This document shows, in pieces, positions 1 through 9,662 of a DNA stretch of 64,000 nt. A model generated the notes under the pieces. The model did no database searches and had not been told where the DNA came from. It saw only the letters and a list, made by a program, of their open reading frames with translations. The position numbers and the translations under genes are program-made. The DNA lies in NCBI GenBank assembly GCA_032622095.1, contig CP136064.1:170318310-170382309 (forward strand). The letters run 5' to 3'. Numbering within the stretch: position 1 is the first letter of the stretch; the number at the start of each line of letters is the position of its first letter. This DNA comes from Siphonodentalium dalli (Eukaryota > Mollusca > Scaphopoda > Gadilida > Siphonodentaliidae).

Positions 1-76
1 AAACTAGCATCTCGCTATCCCAATATCCTAGCTGATTTTAGTACAAGCAGACTTGGACTAAGTTATTAACTATGCC

Positions 77-300
77 TTAATAGTGTACTTACACTGTAGG
101 TGAAGGTACATGTACATGTACCAAATCAAAATTTCATGATTTGAGTGACTTTGTGATCGATTTTGCTTTGCGTCGCTTACAATTATTGAGTTTCACCTGA
201 GTAATTGATTCAATGTTTATTGCGATATCAGTTCACACAAATTTAGAAAAGCATGCAGTTTAGATTTGGGACCTTCACCTACAGTGAAGTACATTATTAA
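77..300. mobile_element. TTAA-bounded foldback element (family C, copy 1)
   Basis: The ends are inverted copies of each other: the left end reads TTAATAGTGTACTTACACTG and the right end reads CAGTGAAGTACATTATTAA. The arms continue inward as GTAGGTGAAGGT and ACCTTCACCTAC. TTAA is present at both outer edges. No ORF is present, so this resembles a non-autonomous MITE. A degenerate relative starts near 572 and a half copy ends near 7274. Confidence 0.6.
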
Positions 301-302
301 GG

Positions 303-582
303 AACAGATAATAACTAAGAAATATATTCTCCACATTATTGTTTCGACTTTATAAGGTTCCCTGTCAAAACTTCAAAAAGTTCCCAGGTTTTGTAGTGGT
401 GGAATAAGATCTCTATGGGCATTAGTTAGAGTAGATAACTAGAGATTCATGGCATGATCTAGTAGAGATCATATTCCACCAGTACAAAACCTGAGAACTA
501 CTGTATTAGATGTTGTGACAGGGAAGTATATAACATTGAAAAATCAGTAGAGGTAATATATTTATTAGTTATTATCTGTCCT
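303..582. repeat. Large imperfect inverted repeat (family D, copy 1)
   Basis: The left end AACAGATAATAACTAAGAAA is mirrored by TTTATTAGTTATTATCTGTC at the right. Inner arms share the phrase GTGGTGGAATA..GATCTCT and its complement around a centre near 440. Partial copies with the same inner phrase lie at 2640-2760 and 7845-8010. It sits exactly between two family C ends that mirror each other, so the whole 77-785 block is a nested palindrome. Confidence 0.6.
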
Positions 583-860
583 AATAATGTATTTTACTGT
601 TGGCGAAGGTCCCAACTCGAAATTTCATGGTTTTAGTGACTTCATGAGCGATTTTCTTTGCATCACTTACAATTATGGAATTTTCCCTGGTAACTACATG
701 TAATTCAATGTGTATTGCGATATCAGCTCACAAAAAAACATGCAATCTCAATCTGGGAAGACGTCCAAATGTTAAGTACTAGTATACCGGTATACATGTG
801 TATAGATTATTGAGGAACAAGTATTAACAAAGTAATAGATTACCTGCCTCGTTTGTTCAA
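572..860. repeat. Degenerate family C copy with adjoining D fragment
   Basis: The text TAATGTATTTTACTGTTGGC followed by GAAGGTCCCAACTC, and later TTGCGATATCAGCTCACA, parallels family C copy 1. The right end decays around 785. It is followed by GAGGAACAAGTATTAACAAA, a degraded D-type end. Confidence 0.45.
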
Positions 861-1005
861 TGTTATAAACTTAAATTCTGTGTCAGGGGGGTCTATTCCA
901 AAGGTCTCTATTCCAAAGGTTAGCTAATTCCAAAGGTTTTTTTAAAATTCTATTATAAACGAGGACCTTTCCTCCTCGACGGTCTGCATTACAAACATAC
1001 ACCAT

Positions 1006-1482
1006 TTAAAGGTACTCAACCCGTAAAGAGGGTCCCCATCTCAACAGATTCCAACAACAACAATCCGATCAGAGGGTCCTATATTACTATTTCTTTGGCT
1101 TTGGGGGTAAAACATATTTGATTCGAGTCGAGGAACCCATCAAACAAAGCTCAGAGTTATTAGATATTGATTTTTCAAATTTGTTATGTTCTCGAGATGA
1201 GTACTAATAACTGCCGTAATCTGCTCTGGATGTGTACTCCAAATCTATTCAAACAGACAAGGATGAATAACTCTAAAATCAAGTGGTAATTTTAACGCAA
1301 TTTTGACTGAGTTCTGGGCCAGATAGTATTCCCGATAATGAAAAATAATAGATTTCTAAAATCGATATCTAACAAATCTGAGCTTTGATGGGTGACTTCC
1401 TCGACTCGAATCAAATATTTTTGACCCCCGAAGCCATTGAAATAGTAATTGAGAGGAGTTTTATCGGGTTGAGTACCTTTAA
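1006..1482. mobile_element. TTAA-flanked MITE, family A copy 1
   Basis: The element begins TTAAAGGTACTCAACC and ends GGGTTGAGTACCTTTAA. Long imperfect inverted arms cover most of its length: TTTGGCTTTGGGGGTAAAAC on the left is matched by a complementary stretch near 1415-1440. It has no coding capacity. Other copies lie at 6728-7172, 28965-29450 and 36175-36589, each with TTAA at both edges. TTAA targeting is a hallmark of piggyBac-type transposases; that assignment is inference. Confidence 0.75.
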
Positions 1483-1849
1483 GAATGGACATACTTTGTT
1501 ATGACTCGCTTGTGGGATACACCATCTAAGTATGGATATACCTGCGTTCTGACTCGCCTGCATGCGGACGTAAATTTATAGGTATTTAGAAATTACATCA
1601 TACGTAAATTAAGGTGATATTGGTTAATTATTTGAAATTAACACATACATTACTTCAGCCCTCGAAATTACGAAAAATGTCCCATGGAAAAATTAATGCT
1701 GCAAATGGCATTATAGATTCCACATGTTGCCACAGAGTTTCCCCACAGTATTGCTTATTGCTGTGCCAATTTCGAGGAGTGTTATTTATTTGCATATTCA
1801 CTACATCTGCTACCTGTATATTCAAACATTCACCATCAGGTCATTGTAC
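1483..1849. other. Stretch without recognised features
   Basis: AT-rich sequence. The open frame at 1614-1961 has no recognisable domain and non-coding composition, so I do not call it. Confidence 0.5.
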
Positions 1850-2345
1850 AACGAATAACGACTACTTTGGGTTGGCCCTAGACCATACAAGTACATGTAA
1901 GATGACACCAACAAGTTGCAAACGTTTTGCATATTTATGGGTCAAAATAGAATTTTTGTAGTTTTGACAAAAATTTGGCCAGATAAAGACTACTGTGGGG
2001 TGGCCCACAACCATACAGGTAATGGGTGCCACTTTTGTCGCCTCCTGCTACCACTGCATGTATTAGAGAGGTGCGTTTTTTTTATTTTATAGAATAAAAA
2101 TTGGGTGGGCCACCCCACCGCATCGTTTTATTAAAATTTTGGCAAACTGATTTTTGACCCAAAATTTCTCCCAATTTTTGCAACATTTTGGTGTATTTGC
2201 CAACCCACAGTAGTCCTTATCCAGTCAAAACTAAGAAAACTGGAGAAATTGATTTTTGAACCTAAATTTGTTGAATTTTTTGGTGTCAACTTACTTGTAT
2301 GATTGGAGTCGCCCCACAGTAGTATTTATCCAGTCAAAATCCAAT
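1850..2345. repeat. Degenerate inverted/direct repeat with ACTACTGTGGG motif
   Basis: GACTACTTTGGGTTGGCCC (about 1860) and GACTACTGTGGGGTGGCCCA (about 1988) face complementary copies CCCACAGTAGTCCTTATCCA (about 2205) and CCCCACAGTAGTATTTATCC (about 2313). The stretch between is T-rich. I see no gene. Confidence 0.5.
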
Positions 2346-2517
2346 CAAAACTACAAAAACTTATACTTACTGCTATTAATAACCGACATCTGGAACAATT
2401 TGGAAATTTGAATGGCATGTATTTATTAATGTACTATGGGAATAATAGTGTAATAGTATTTTTCATTTGATGTGCGGGTTTTTTGGGGGTGGGGGTGTAA
2501 TTATTCATTTCTGAATA

Positions 2518-2632
2518 AATATGCCCAGAATAGAAAACCTTCGGAATAGGGAACCTTTGGAATGGCGAACCTTTGGAATAAAGAAACTTCGGAATAGAGA
2601 ACCTTCGGAATAAACAATCTTCGGAATAGAGA
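2518..2632. repeat. GGAATAG..GAACCTTC minisatellite
   Basis: About seven tandem variants of a 15-16 bp unit resembling GGAATAGNGAACCTTC. The same unit recurs in short form at 893-940 and in longer arrays at 27165-27290 and 27690-27812. Confidence 0.7.
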
Positions 2633-2639
2633 CCCCCCA

Positions 2640-2760
2640 CCCCTGTCAGAACTGGTCAGAACATCAGAAAGTTCCCATGATTTGTACTGGTGGAATATGA
2701 TCTCTACGGATGTAAGCTGGAGAAGAGATTCATGACATGATCTAATAAACTATAAAGATG
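2640..2760. repeat. Partial family D copy
   Basis: Contains CCTGTCAGAAC, AGTTCCCATGATTTGTACTG and GGTGGAATATGATCTCTACG, the inner-arm phrases of the 303-582 element. Only one arm is present. Confidence 0.5.
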
Positions 2761-2935
2761 AGCCAATTAGGAAACAGTCCCTCTTACCATTTACTGATTG
2801 AAATGCTTAATCTGGTGATTACCCAAGTCAACATTGATTGTATAAATCTCTACTAAAACTGCACATTGACGCATTTATGAACTCTGTATTGATACTAGTA
2901 ATATCAGCCCTTTGACTCAATTTCAAAACTATTTG

Positions 2936-3175
2936 CAGGATGAGGTACCCAGAAGGTGAATTTAGTGACGCTATCCCGCTAAGCGGGCTAGCATCACTAA
3001 ATTCTCCCTCTGGGGACCTCATTCTGCTTAGGCCATCAACTGATATGGCAGACCTAGGATCTGATTGAAGTTCCCCATTTGAAGTTGGTGATGTTCACCC
3101 ATTGGGCACCTCAATTATGAATTTTATCTTCTGCAATATAGGGGATATAGAAACTTCCTAGAAGGGAAATGTAAC
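2936..3175. repeat. Family F palindrome plus flanking repeat body
   Basis: Bases 2936-3027 form a hairpin. One arm has GGTGAATTTAGTGACGCTA and the other TAGCATCACTAAATTC, around a CCCGCTAAGCGGG centre. The following ~145 bp, including CACCCATTGGGCACCTCAAT, recurs at about 52938-53080, so palindrome and tail travel together as a dispersed repeat. Confidence 0.65.
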
Positions 3176-3228
3176 TAAAAACAATCTTAATTTGATACTA
3201 TAGATACTTCCCAGAAGATCAGGCCTAA

Positions 3229-3322
3229 GCAGAATGAGGTCTCCAGAGGGTGAATTTGGTGATGCTAGCCTGCTGTGCGGGATAGCATCACTAAATTCAC
3301 CTTCTGGGGACCTCATTCTGCA
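3229..3322. repeat. Family F palindrome, copy 2
   Basis: Inverted arms GAATGAGGTCTCCAGAGGGT and CACCTTCTGGGGACCTCATT flank the centre GCCTGCTGTGCGGG. It is a near-complete ~94-bp hairpin. Confidence 0.7.
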
Positions 3323-3473
3323 AATGACAGATACGCTATTTGCAGGCTTGCCTTCAGCTTGGGTATCTGACCAGTAACATGGTCTCATTCTAAACCTTTA
3401 CGGTTGTTTCGCATTCAGTGTTCCTACCGGGTACTCATGTACTCTTAGATCATGCCATGAATGTATACTTTGA

Positions 3474-3560
3474 CTGACTCCCAGAGGGTGAATTTAGTGA
3501 CGCTATCCCCCATAGCAGACTAGCATCACTAAATTCACCCTCTGGGGACCTCATTCTGCT
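3474..3560. repeat. Family F palindrome, copy 3
   Basis: The left arm starts at CCCAGAGGGTGAATTTAGTG and the right arm ends CCCTCTGGGGACCTCATTCT. The centre is degenerate. Confidence 0.65.
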
Positions 3561-3689
3561 TAGGCCTCACCTTCTCTGGAAAGTTTCTTTATTATCAAAT
3601 TTCTATAGAAACTTTTTCACATAGATTCTATTTCTTTTTATGTGTACCCATACCATGTATGGTACACATAATGCCGACGTCCGGATCAA

Positions 3690-3738
3690 CCATCCGTCGT
3701 TCGTCCATCCGTCTGTCCGTCCATCCGTCTGTCCGTAG
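3690..3738. repeat. CCGTC-type simple repeat
   Basis: Short array of CATCCGTC and TGTCCGTC tetramer-like units. Confidence 0.7.
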
Positions 3739-5370
3739 ACACTTGCTATCCGATTCAATTACTTGAATATGTTTTATCGGATCGTGTTAAAATTTTATGT
3801 GCATGTTTATGATAACACACTCCTCACCTGTATAGTTTTTGGTATCGATCGGTTGATCGGTTTAGAAATTATTAACACTTTCATCCGCACATAGTCATGT
3901 TCTATCCGATGCCATAACTTAAGTATTTTTTGACTGATTGTGTTCATATTTGATATGTAGGTTTATGATGACACACCCCTCACCTGTATAGTTTTTGGTA
4001 TCGATTGGTTGATCGGTTTAGAAAATAATTAACCCTGCACACAAATGCTATCTGATGCATCTAAGTCAAACAATTTTCTTCTGATATGCCTCATATTTCT
4101 TACCTAGGTTTTTCTTAGCACGTTCTTTATCTGTATGGTTTTTGGTATCGTTTATTTAACCCTTTCTGCTCTTGTTTTTAAATAGAATTCATCCAAGCTG
4201 TGTTGACTTAAATATTTTTCATCTGATCAGCACCAAATTTGGTACATCTGGTCCTCACCCCGAAATACGGATCAGGTTCGAATTTGAGTTTGATCTGGTA
4301 TATTTTAACAGAGTTATGGCCATTTCAAATTCAAGTAGCTGATAATCTAATTAATGCCTGCAGGCACTGTTAGCTTAGAAGAGGAGATCTTATTACACAG
4401 CCAGTGTCTTATTGGAAATGAGTTTTGTTTAGCTTGACATTAGATAAATACCATGGCTCACAGAGTCAAATCTCTTTAGACACATCACAGGGATAGTGGT
4501 TCTCTCCTGTATGGACCAGAACACCTGATCAAACAAATCTCTCAACACTAATAAAATTTCTCTCTGACTCTCAGACTCTATCACACACAGTGTGCTAGCA
4601 TCTCTAAAACATTGACAAAACCATGATTGATGACTCTCTGGTCCATTCTGTGTTCTGTACAAAATTAATTTAACCCCTTTGACTTTGTTGAAACAGGTTC
4701 ATGACATTAGAGACTGACTTATTGTATGGGTTTCTAAATCCAATGACATGCTTTTATCGACTGTTTGTGTTTATCAGTTCATTATTTTGGGTAAGATTAA
4801 CCCCATTCTGTCCGATTTTATATCCATTGATTATGTTTATAGTTCTTGGCATAGTTTATGATAACACACCCCTAACCTGCACAGTGAGGGTCATTTGGTT
4901 TATTTGCTCAAAAATATTAACATCCTCCACCAATCCTGTTGACACAATGTGATAACTAAATATTTTTCACTTGATCACTATATAAATAATTGCATCCATG
5001 TTAATGATGAAACATTCTTCACCTGTATAAATTTTGGTATCGATTGAATGATTTTGATAATATATTAACAGTAACTTCAATTATATTTCCGCTGTTTAGA
5101 TACATTATATCTTTCCAATGATCAGCTTAGAAGAAAATTAACCCACCCCATTCCATAGTCATACAGTATGCTATTCAATGTAATGAATCTAATATTTTCA
5201 ATCTGACCAATCTCATATCCTACCTCTAGCTATCTGAAAATTCTGCATAAAAACATTTTATATCCAATCATTATCAATCATTTTATATCCAGGTCTATAC
5301 ATCGCTCACTTGTATAGTTGTTCAGGTATTGATTAGTTTTTGAATCGGGAACTATTAACTCTTTTGTCCC
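3738..5370. repeat. Degenerate ~150-bp tandem repeat array
   Basis: The landmark CACCTGTATAGTTTTTGGTA followed by TCGAT recurs near 3827 and 3980, and in more decayed forms near 4130, 4875, 5020 and 5306. The first three are spaced about 150 bp. Each is preceded by ATGATAACACAC-like text and followed by GGTTTAGAAA..ATTAAC. A non-repeat island at about 4330-4700 interrupts the array. Confidence 0.6.
4429..4662 (-). CDS. Possible terminal exon of an unrecognised gene
   Basis: A minus-strand open frame of about 77 codons with protein-like composition, containing SWFCQCFRDASTLCVIES and LRDLFDQVFWSIQE. On the minus strand it is preceded by TTAATTTTGTACAG, a plausible though pyrimidine-poor splice acceptor, and it ends in TAA. 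It lies in the only non-repeat island of the surrounding tandem array. I do not recognise the family. No upstream exon is visible, and it could be a gene relic or chance. Confidence 0.25.
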   Translation of the reverse strand: MYRTQNGPESHQSWFCQCFRDASTLCVIESESQREILLVLRDLFDQVFWSIQERTTIPVMCLKRFDSVSHGIYLMSS

Positions 5371-5589
5371 ATCTAAATGATCCCAAGAATTTTTAATATG
5401 CAGCTAACACAAACCATAATAAAAAAAATAACAATATTAAAAAAATTATAATATGTTATGTCTCACATTCCAGTGTAATAAGCAAATAAATAACTATTTT
5501 GTCTTTAACTGCTATGGTGCTTCTCTCTGACTATGGATTGAGCTTAATTAGCTTTATCACTCTATAAGATATATCTGTGTTGAAGTGAC

Positions 5590-6179
5590 TTAAAGGGGTA
5601 CTGTACGCCATTTTCATTAAATTTCCGGGGACAACAATGATCTAATATCGATAATATATAGAAACATAAGTAATTTGAGTCGAAGATGTATTCTGAAAAC
5701 GCTCAGGTTAATAGGCTATCTTAAAATTTTATAATTTAAAAGTTAATAATTTGATATAAATTGAATTTATGACTGGAGCCATAAAATGGCGTCAATTAAA
5801 TTACGAATTTCCGTAATCAAACAAAGTAATTGAGGGATACTGGATTGTTAAACCGATCGCACACACGATCGCTTAAAATATTATGATGATACGGGGAGAA
5901 CACTCAAGCCACTCACTGACTAGCGACGATACAATAACTTAATGATTATATGGGACTAGTATGCCTATAATATAACTTTTATTTGATTCATTTGGTTGAA
6001 AAATGTACAAAAATTACTCGACAACGACAATTTGTATTTTTGCATTCCGGTAAATTTGTCATCCGTAACACTACTTCGTACTCAACAGACTTTCGTATAA
6101 TGAAAAAATTGTTACCTTATTCTCCGACTCTGAGACTATAGAAACCAACAACAACATTTGGCGTACAGTACTCCTTTAA
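5590..6179. mobile_element. TTAA-flanked MITE, family B copy 1
   Basis: The left end TTAAAGGGGTACTGTACGCC is mirrored by the right end GGCGTACAGTACTCCTTTAA. The body is unrelated to family A and non-coding. A truncated second copy lies at 28536-28923. It shares only the TTAAAGG..CCTTTAA edge with families A and G. Confidence 0.75.
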
Positions 6180-6521
6180 TAGGTTGAAATGGAATGCCAC
6201 ATCCGTGTTCCTATTGTGTTTATGTGAGCAAGGTGCCCAATAAGTCTGATTCCACTTGTGACCTTAATAGTAAGGTGTCAATTATTGAAACTTTTGCACT
6301 CGTGAAAAGGTTGGTGTAAGGATTTATTAAAATAGCTAATCGGTATCGCCAAGGTATGGGTTAAACATCTGCCGATCGTGATCGGCCTCTCGTTTAGTTT
6401 GTTTCTCCCCAAATTGGCAGACGACACATTGTACAATCGAGGTTCCCAATGGGTGTACATCACAATATTCACAATTTGGGAGCTTCAATCTGAATCTCTG
6501 TCGCCCATAGCAGATGAGGTA
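6180..6521. other. Stretch without recognised features
   Basis: No convincing coding sequence. Open frames here overlap on both strands and lack recognisable domains. Confidence 0.5.
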
Positions 6522-6668
6522 TGCAGAATGGGGTCCCAAGAGGGTGAATTTAGTGATGCTAGCCTGCTATTGCAGAATGGGGTCCCCAGAGGGTGAGTTT
6601 AGTGATGCTAGCCTGCTATGCAGGATAGCGTCACTAAATTCACCCTCTGGGGGCCTCATTCTGCAAAT
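6522..6668. repeat. Family F palindrome with a partly duplicated left arm
   Basis: The left arm GCAGAATGGGGTCCC..GAGGGTGAATTTAGTGATG is present twice in tandem (from 6522 and from 6569). A single right arm ending CCTCATTCTGC follows. Confidence 0.65.
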
Positions 6669-6727
6669 GACAGGCAGACTTGGTCCCAGCTCAAGATTGC
6701 ATGTTTTTGTGTGACTTTTGTGTTGCA

Positions 6728-7172
6728 TTAAAGGTACTCAATCCGATCAGATGCTCCTAATTTACTATTTCTTTGGCTTCGGGGGTAAAACATATTTGAT
6801 TTGAGTCGAGGAACCCACCCATCAAAGCTCAGAGTGATTAGATATCGATGTTTGAAGTTTGCTATTTCTATTGTTTGTGGGACAGAACTTGCCGTTCAAA
6901 GGGACGGTCTTGCAGATAAAGATGGATAACTCTAAAATCGAGTGGTTATTATTACCACTTGGTTTTTGAGTTATCCATCTTTATCTGCAAGACCGTCCAT
7001 TTCACCGGCAAGTTCTGTCCCACAAACAATAGAAATCGCAAACTTCAAACATCGATATCTAATCACTCTGAGCTTTGATGGGTGAGTTCCTCGACTCGAA
7101 TAAAATATTTTTTACCCCCAAAGTCAAAGAAATAGTAATTTAGGAGCGTCTGATCGGATTGAGTACCTTTAA
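6728..7172. mobile_element. TTAA-flanked MITE, family A copy 2
   Basis: Begins TTAAAGGTACTCAATCCGAT and ends ATCGGATTGAGTACCTTTAA. It is almost a complete palindrome: GGACAGAACTTGCCG near 6881 is mirrored by CGGCAAGTTCTGTCC near 7007. The centre is the near-palindromic AAATCGAGTGGTTATTATTA region. Confidence 0.8.
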
Positions 7173-7175
7173 CTA

Positions 7176-7274
7176 TCCCGGAGAAATTCAACGATTGTAA
7201 GCAATGCAAAGCAAAATCATTTAAACGTACAATTTTGAGTTTGGACCTTCACCTTCAGTGAATTACATTATTAA
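7176..7274. repeat. Half copy of family C
   Basis: Only the right half survives, ending GGACCTTCACCTTCAGTGAA and then TTACATTATTAA, as in copy 1. It abuts the family A element. Confidence 0.5.
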
Positions 7275-7844
7275 TGGCACAGAGGGCCTTCGTTATACAT
7301 GTAGGTTATAACGTAGAAATATTTATACCAAATTATGAAAATTTCCTCAAGAATATACATGTACTAATAGTATAGTATAATGATTGTATGAATTCGATAT
7401 TTTTCACAAAACACACTTTTGTGAGCCGAGCATTGTTTATATACAGCACATAAATAGTGAGCAATAAGCAAAATACTCAACACCGTGGCAATTTTTTAAA
7501 GAGAGTGATTCACGGTGACCCATTCATCACCGGAATATTGAGTGGCAAGGACTAAGAGTGCTATATCGCTATGTTCTAAACAATTTGGTGGCCCTTTCTA
7601 ACCAAAGTTCACTTAGTGGGGTCGCCCCGGTGTTGAACGTTTAGCTTATCTCATACCAGTACTCCTTTCGTACTGTATGTTTACAGAACACAGAGTACTA
7701 ACATGGCAATAACATGGAATTTACGCGATAAATAAATATAAAAAATGTCTATAAAACAATCATCTTTCTGTTTATGGTGGTTTTAACGGATGTTACTATT
7801 TTAATATCAATATCGACTGCCAACGCTTACCGTTTAACAACAGA

Positions 7845-8010
7845 TATTAACTAAGAAATATATTACTAGTACCTGCACTGTTTTTTCAATGTTATAGAAT
7901 TCCTTGTCCACAACATTAAAAAGTTCCCATGTTTTGTACTGGTGGTATATGATCTCTACGGGCATAGCAATAGAGTGACGGTTCAAGGCATGATCTAATG
8001 TACATTACGA
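7845..8010. repeat. Partial family D copy
   Basis: ACAGATATTAACTAAGAAAT at the left, followed by AGTTCCCATGTTTTGTACTG and GGTGGTATATGATCTCTACG. It matches one arm of the 303-582 element. Confidence 0.5.
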
Positions 8011-8656
8011 GTATAAGATGTGATTCATAAATCTTGAAAACACAGATAGAAAAACCTGAAAGATATTTATTTATTTGGCAATCAGCACAAGCTGAGTTCA
8101 ACACTGTCTTATGCAGATGGGATAATATATGCAGGCTGGCAATGCAAATTCTGACTATTGGTGTACATACGTATCTCTACATACAGGTAAATGTATTTGA
8201 AGGAATCATTGCACATGACAATTATCACATACGTACACAGCTTTTCAAACCAATTATACAAATGCACCTTCAGCAGCTTGTCATTGATAGCAATCCCATA
8301 TAGACAGATACATGTACCAACTAGCACTTTAAAAATTAAAAATCTCCTTTGATCTGCTTTGATCATGTGATATTGTGTTTTATATTTGTTGAAAAAGTAT
8401 TGACAGCTGCCATTTCTAATAAGAACATTTAACGCATACTTAGTTCATAAAATTGCATGTACCATATTGGGATAAAATTCGAGAAAGAAACTGTCAGTTC
8501 TCCACTTCTGCAACATCCATTGAAGATCTATCGGTACATTTTAAAATGAGGAACGCTGAGGTGTGGCATAAGCCGGATAATATTTTGTTTCAATTTCTAT
8601 ATCATTTGGAAACCAAAAAGTTTATTGAGAAATGCAAGAAAAACTTTGAAAAAAAA

Positions 8657-9662
8657 CACAGGGGCCTGTAACGCGCTCAGCTGTCCGCCCCCCTTTTGCG
8701 CTGCCCATATACGCGGCTTCTATATACGCGCCTGCTTCACGTTAATGGTAGTATTATAGAGACGAGGGGAACTGTAGAAAATTACCTTTTTACCATCGCT
8801 CGGCAATCGGACAAATTTAGCCCATTCACACCAGTAATGCTAACGATATAGCCACGGATGTATCGGCAAAGAATTCATCTTTCAAACAATACCACAAACT
8901 CCCATCAGAACCATTCATATACATAGAATTTGATAAATTTTTAACCACCGAATATTGTCTCCGGAGAGCGTAAATTTCCAGTTTGATCAGTCTAAAAAAA
9001 CAATGGACGATATGTTCCTCTAAATTCACACCCGCACGGCTTACTATAATTAAAAATCGGTCAAACGATCAACTAAACATCTAGCGCTCAGGGATTTCTT
9101 GTCGGCTAATAATTTATTTACTCAGTAAACAATTTCTATAGAGGAGAAATCTGTCGATAATTCCAACTTTTTTAAATTTTTTGTTTACGATTCGCGCAGC
9201 TCCTCATTTTAATATTCATTACGACCTGACCTTTCCATGACTGCCATAGTAGAAACAGCCAATCACCGCTCTGTATTAGAATCATGTGAATTTAGAGGAA
9301 CATATCGTCCATTGTTTTTTGAAACGGATCAAACTGGAAATTTACGCTCTCCGGAGACAATATTCGGTGGTTAAAAAAATTTCAAATGCTATGTATATGA
9401 ATGGTTCTGATGGGAGTTTGTGGTATTGATTGAAAGATGAATTCTTCGCCGATACATCCGTGGCTATATCGTTAGCATTACTGGGGTGAATGGGCTAAAT
9501 TTGTCCGATTGCCGAGCGATGGTAAAAAGGTGAATTTCTACAGTTCCCCTTGTCTCTATAATACTACCATTAACGTGAAGCAGGCGCGTATATAGAAGCG
9601 GCGTATATGGGCAGCGCAAAGGGGGGGGGGGCGGACAGCTGAGCGCGTTACAGGCCCCTGTG
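8657..9662. mobile_element. 1-kb foldback element with ~375-bp arms
   Basis: The left arm (8657-9030) begins CACAGGGGCCTGTAACGCG. The right arm (9285-9662) ends CGCGTTACAGGCCCCTGTG. The arms stay closely complementary throughout, including TATACGCGCCTGCTTCACGT and its complement. The ~254-bp spacer shows no gene. CAGGGGCC termini resemble hAT-type ends, but no clear 8-bp target duplication is visible, so the superfamily is open. Small open frames in the arms are probably fortuitous. Confidence 0.8.
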
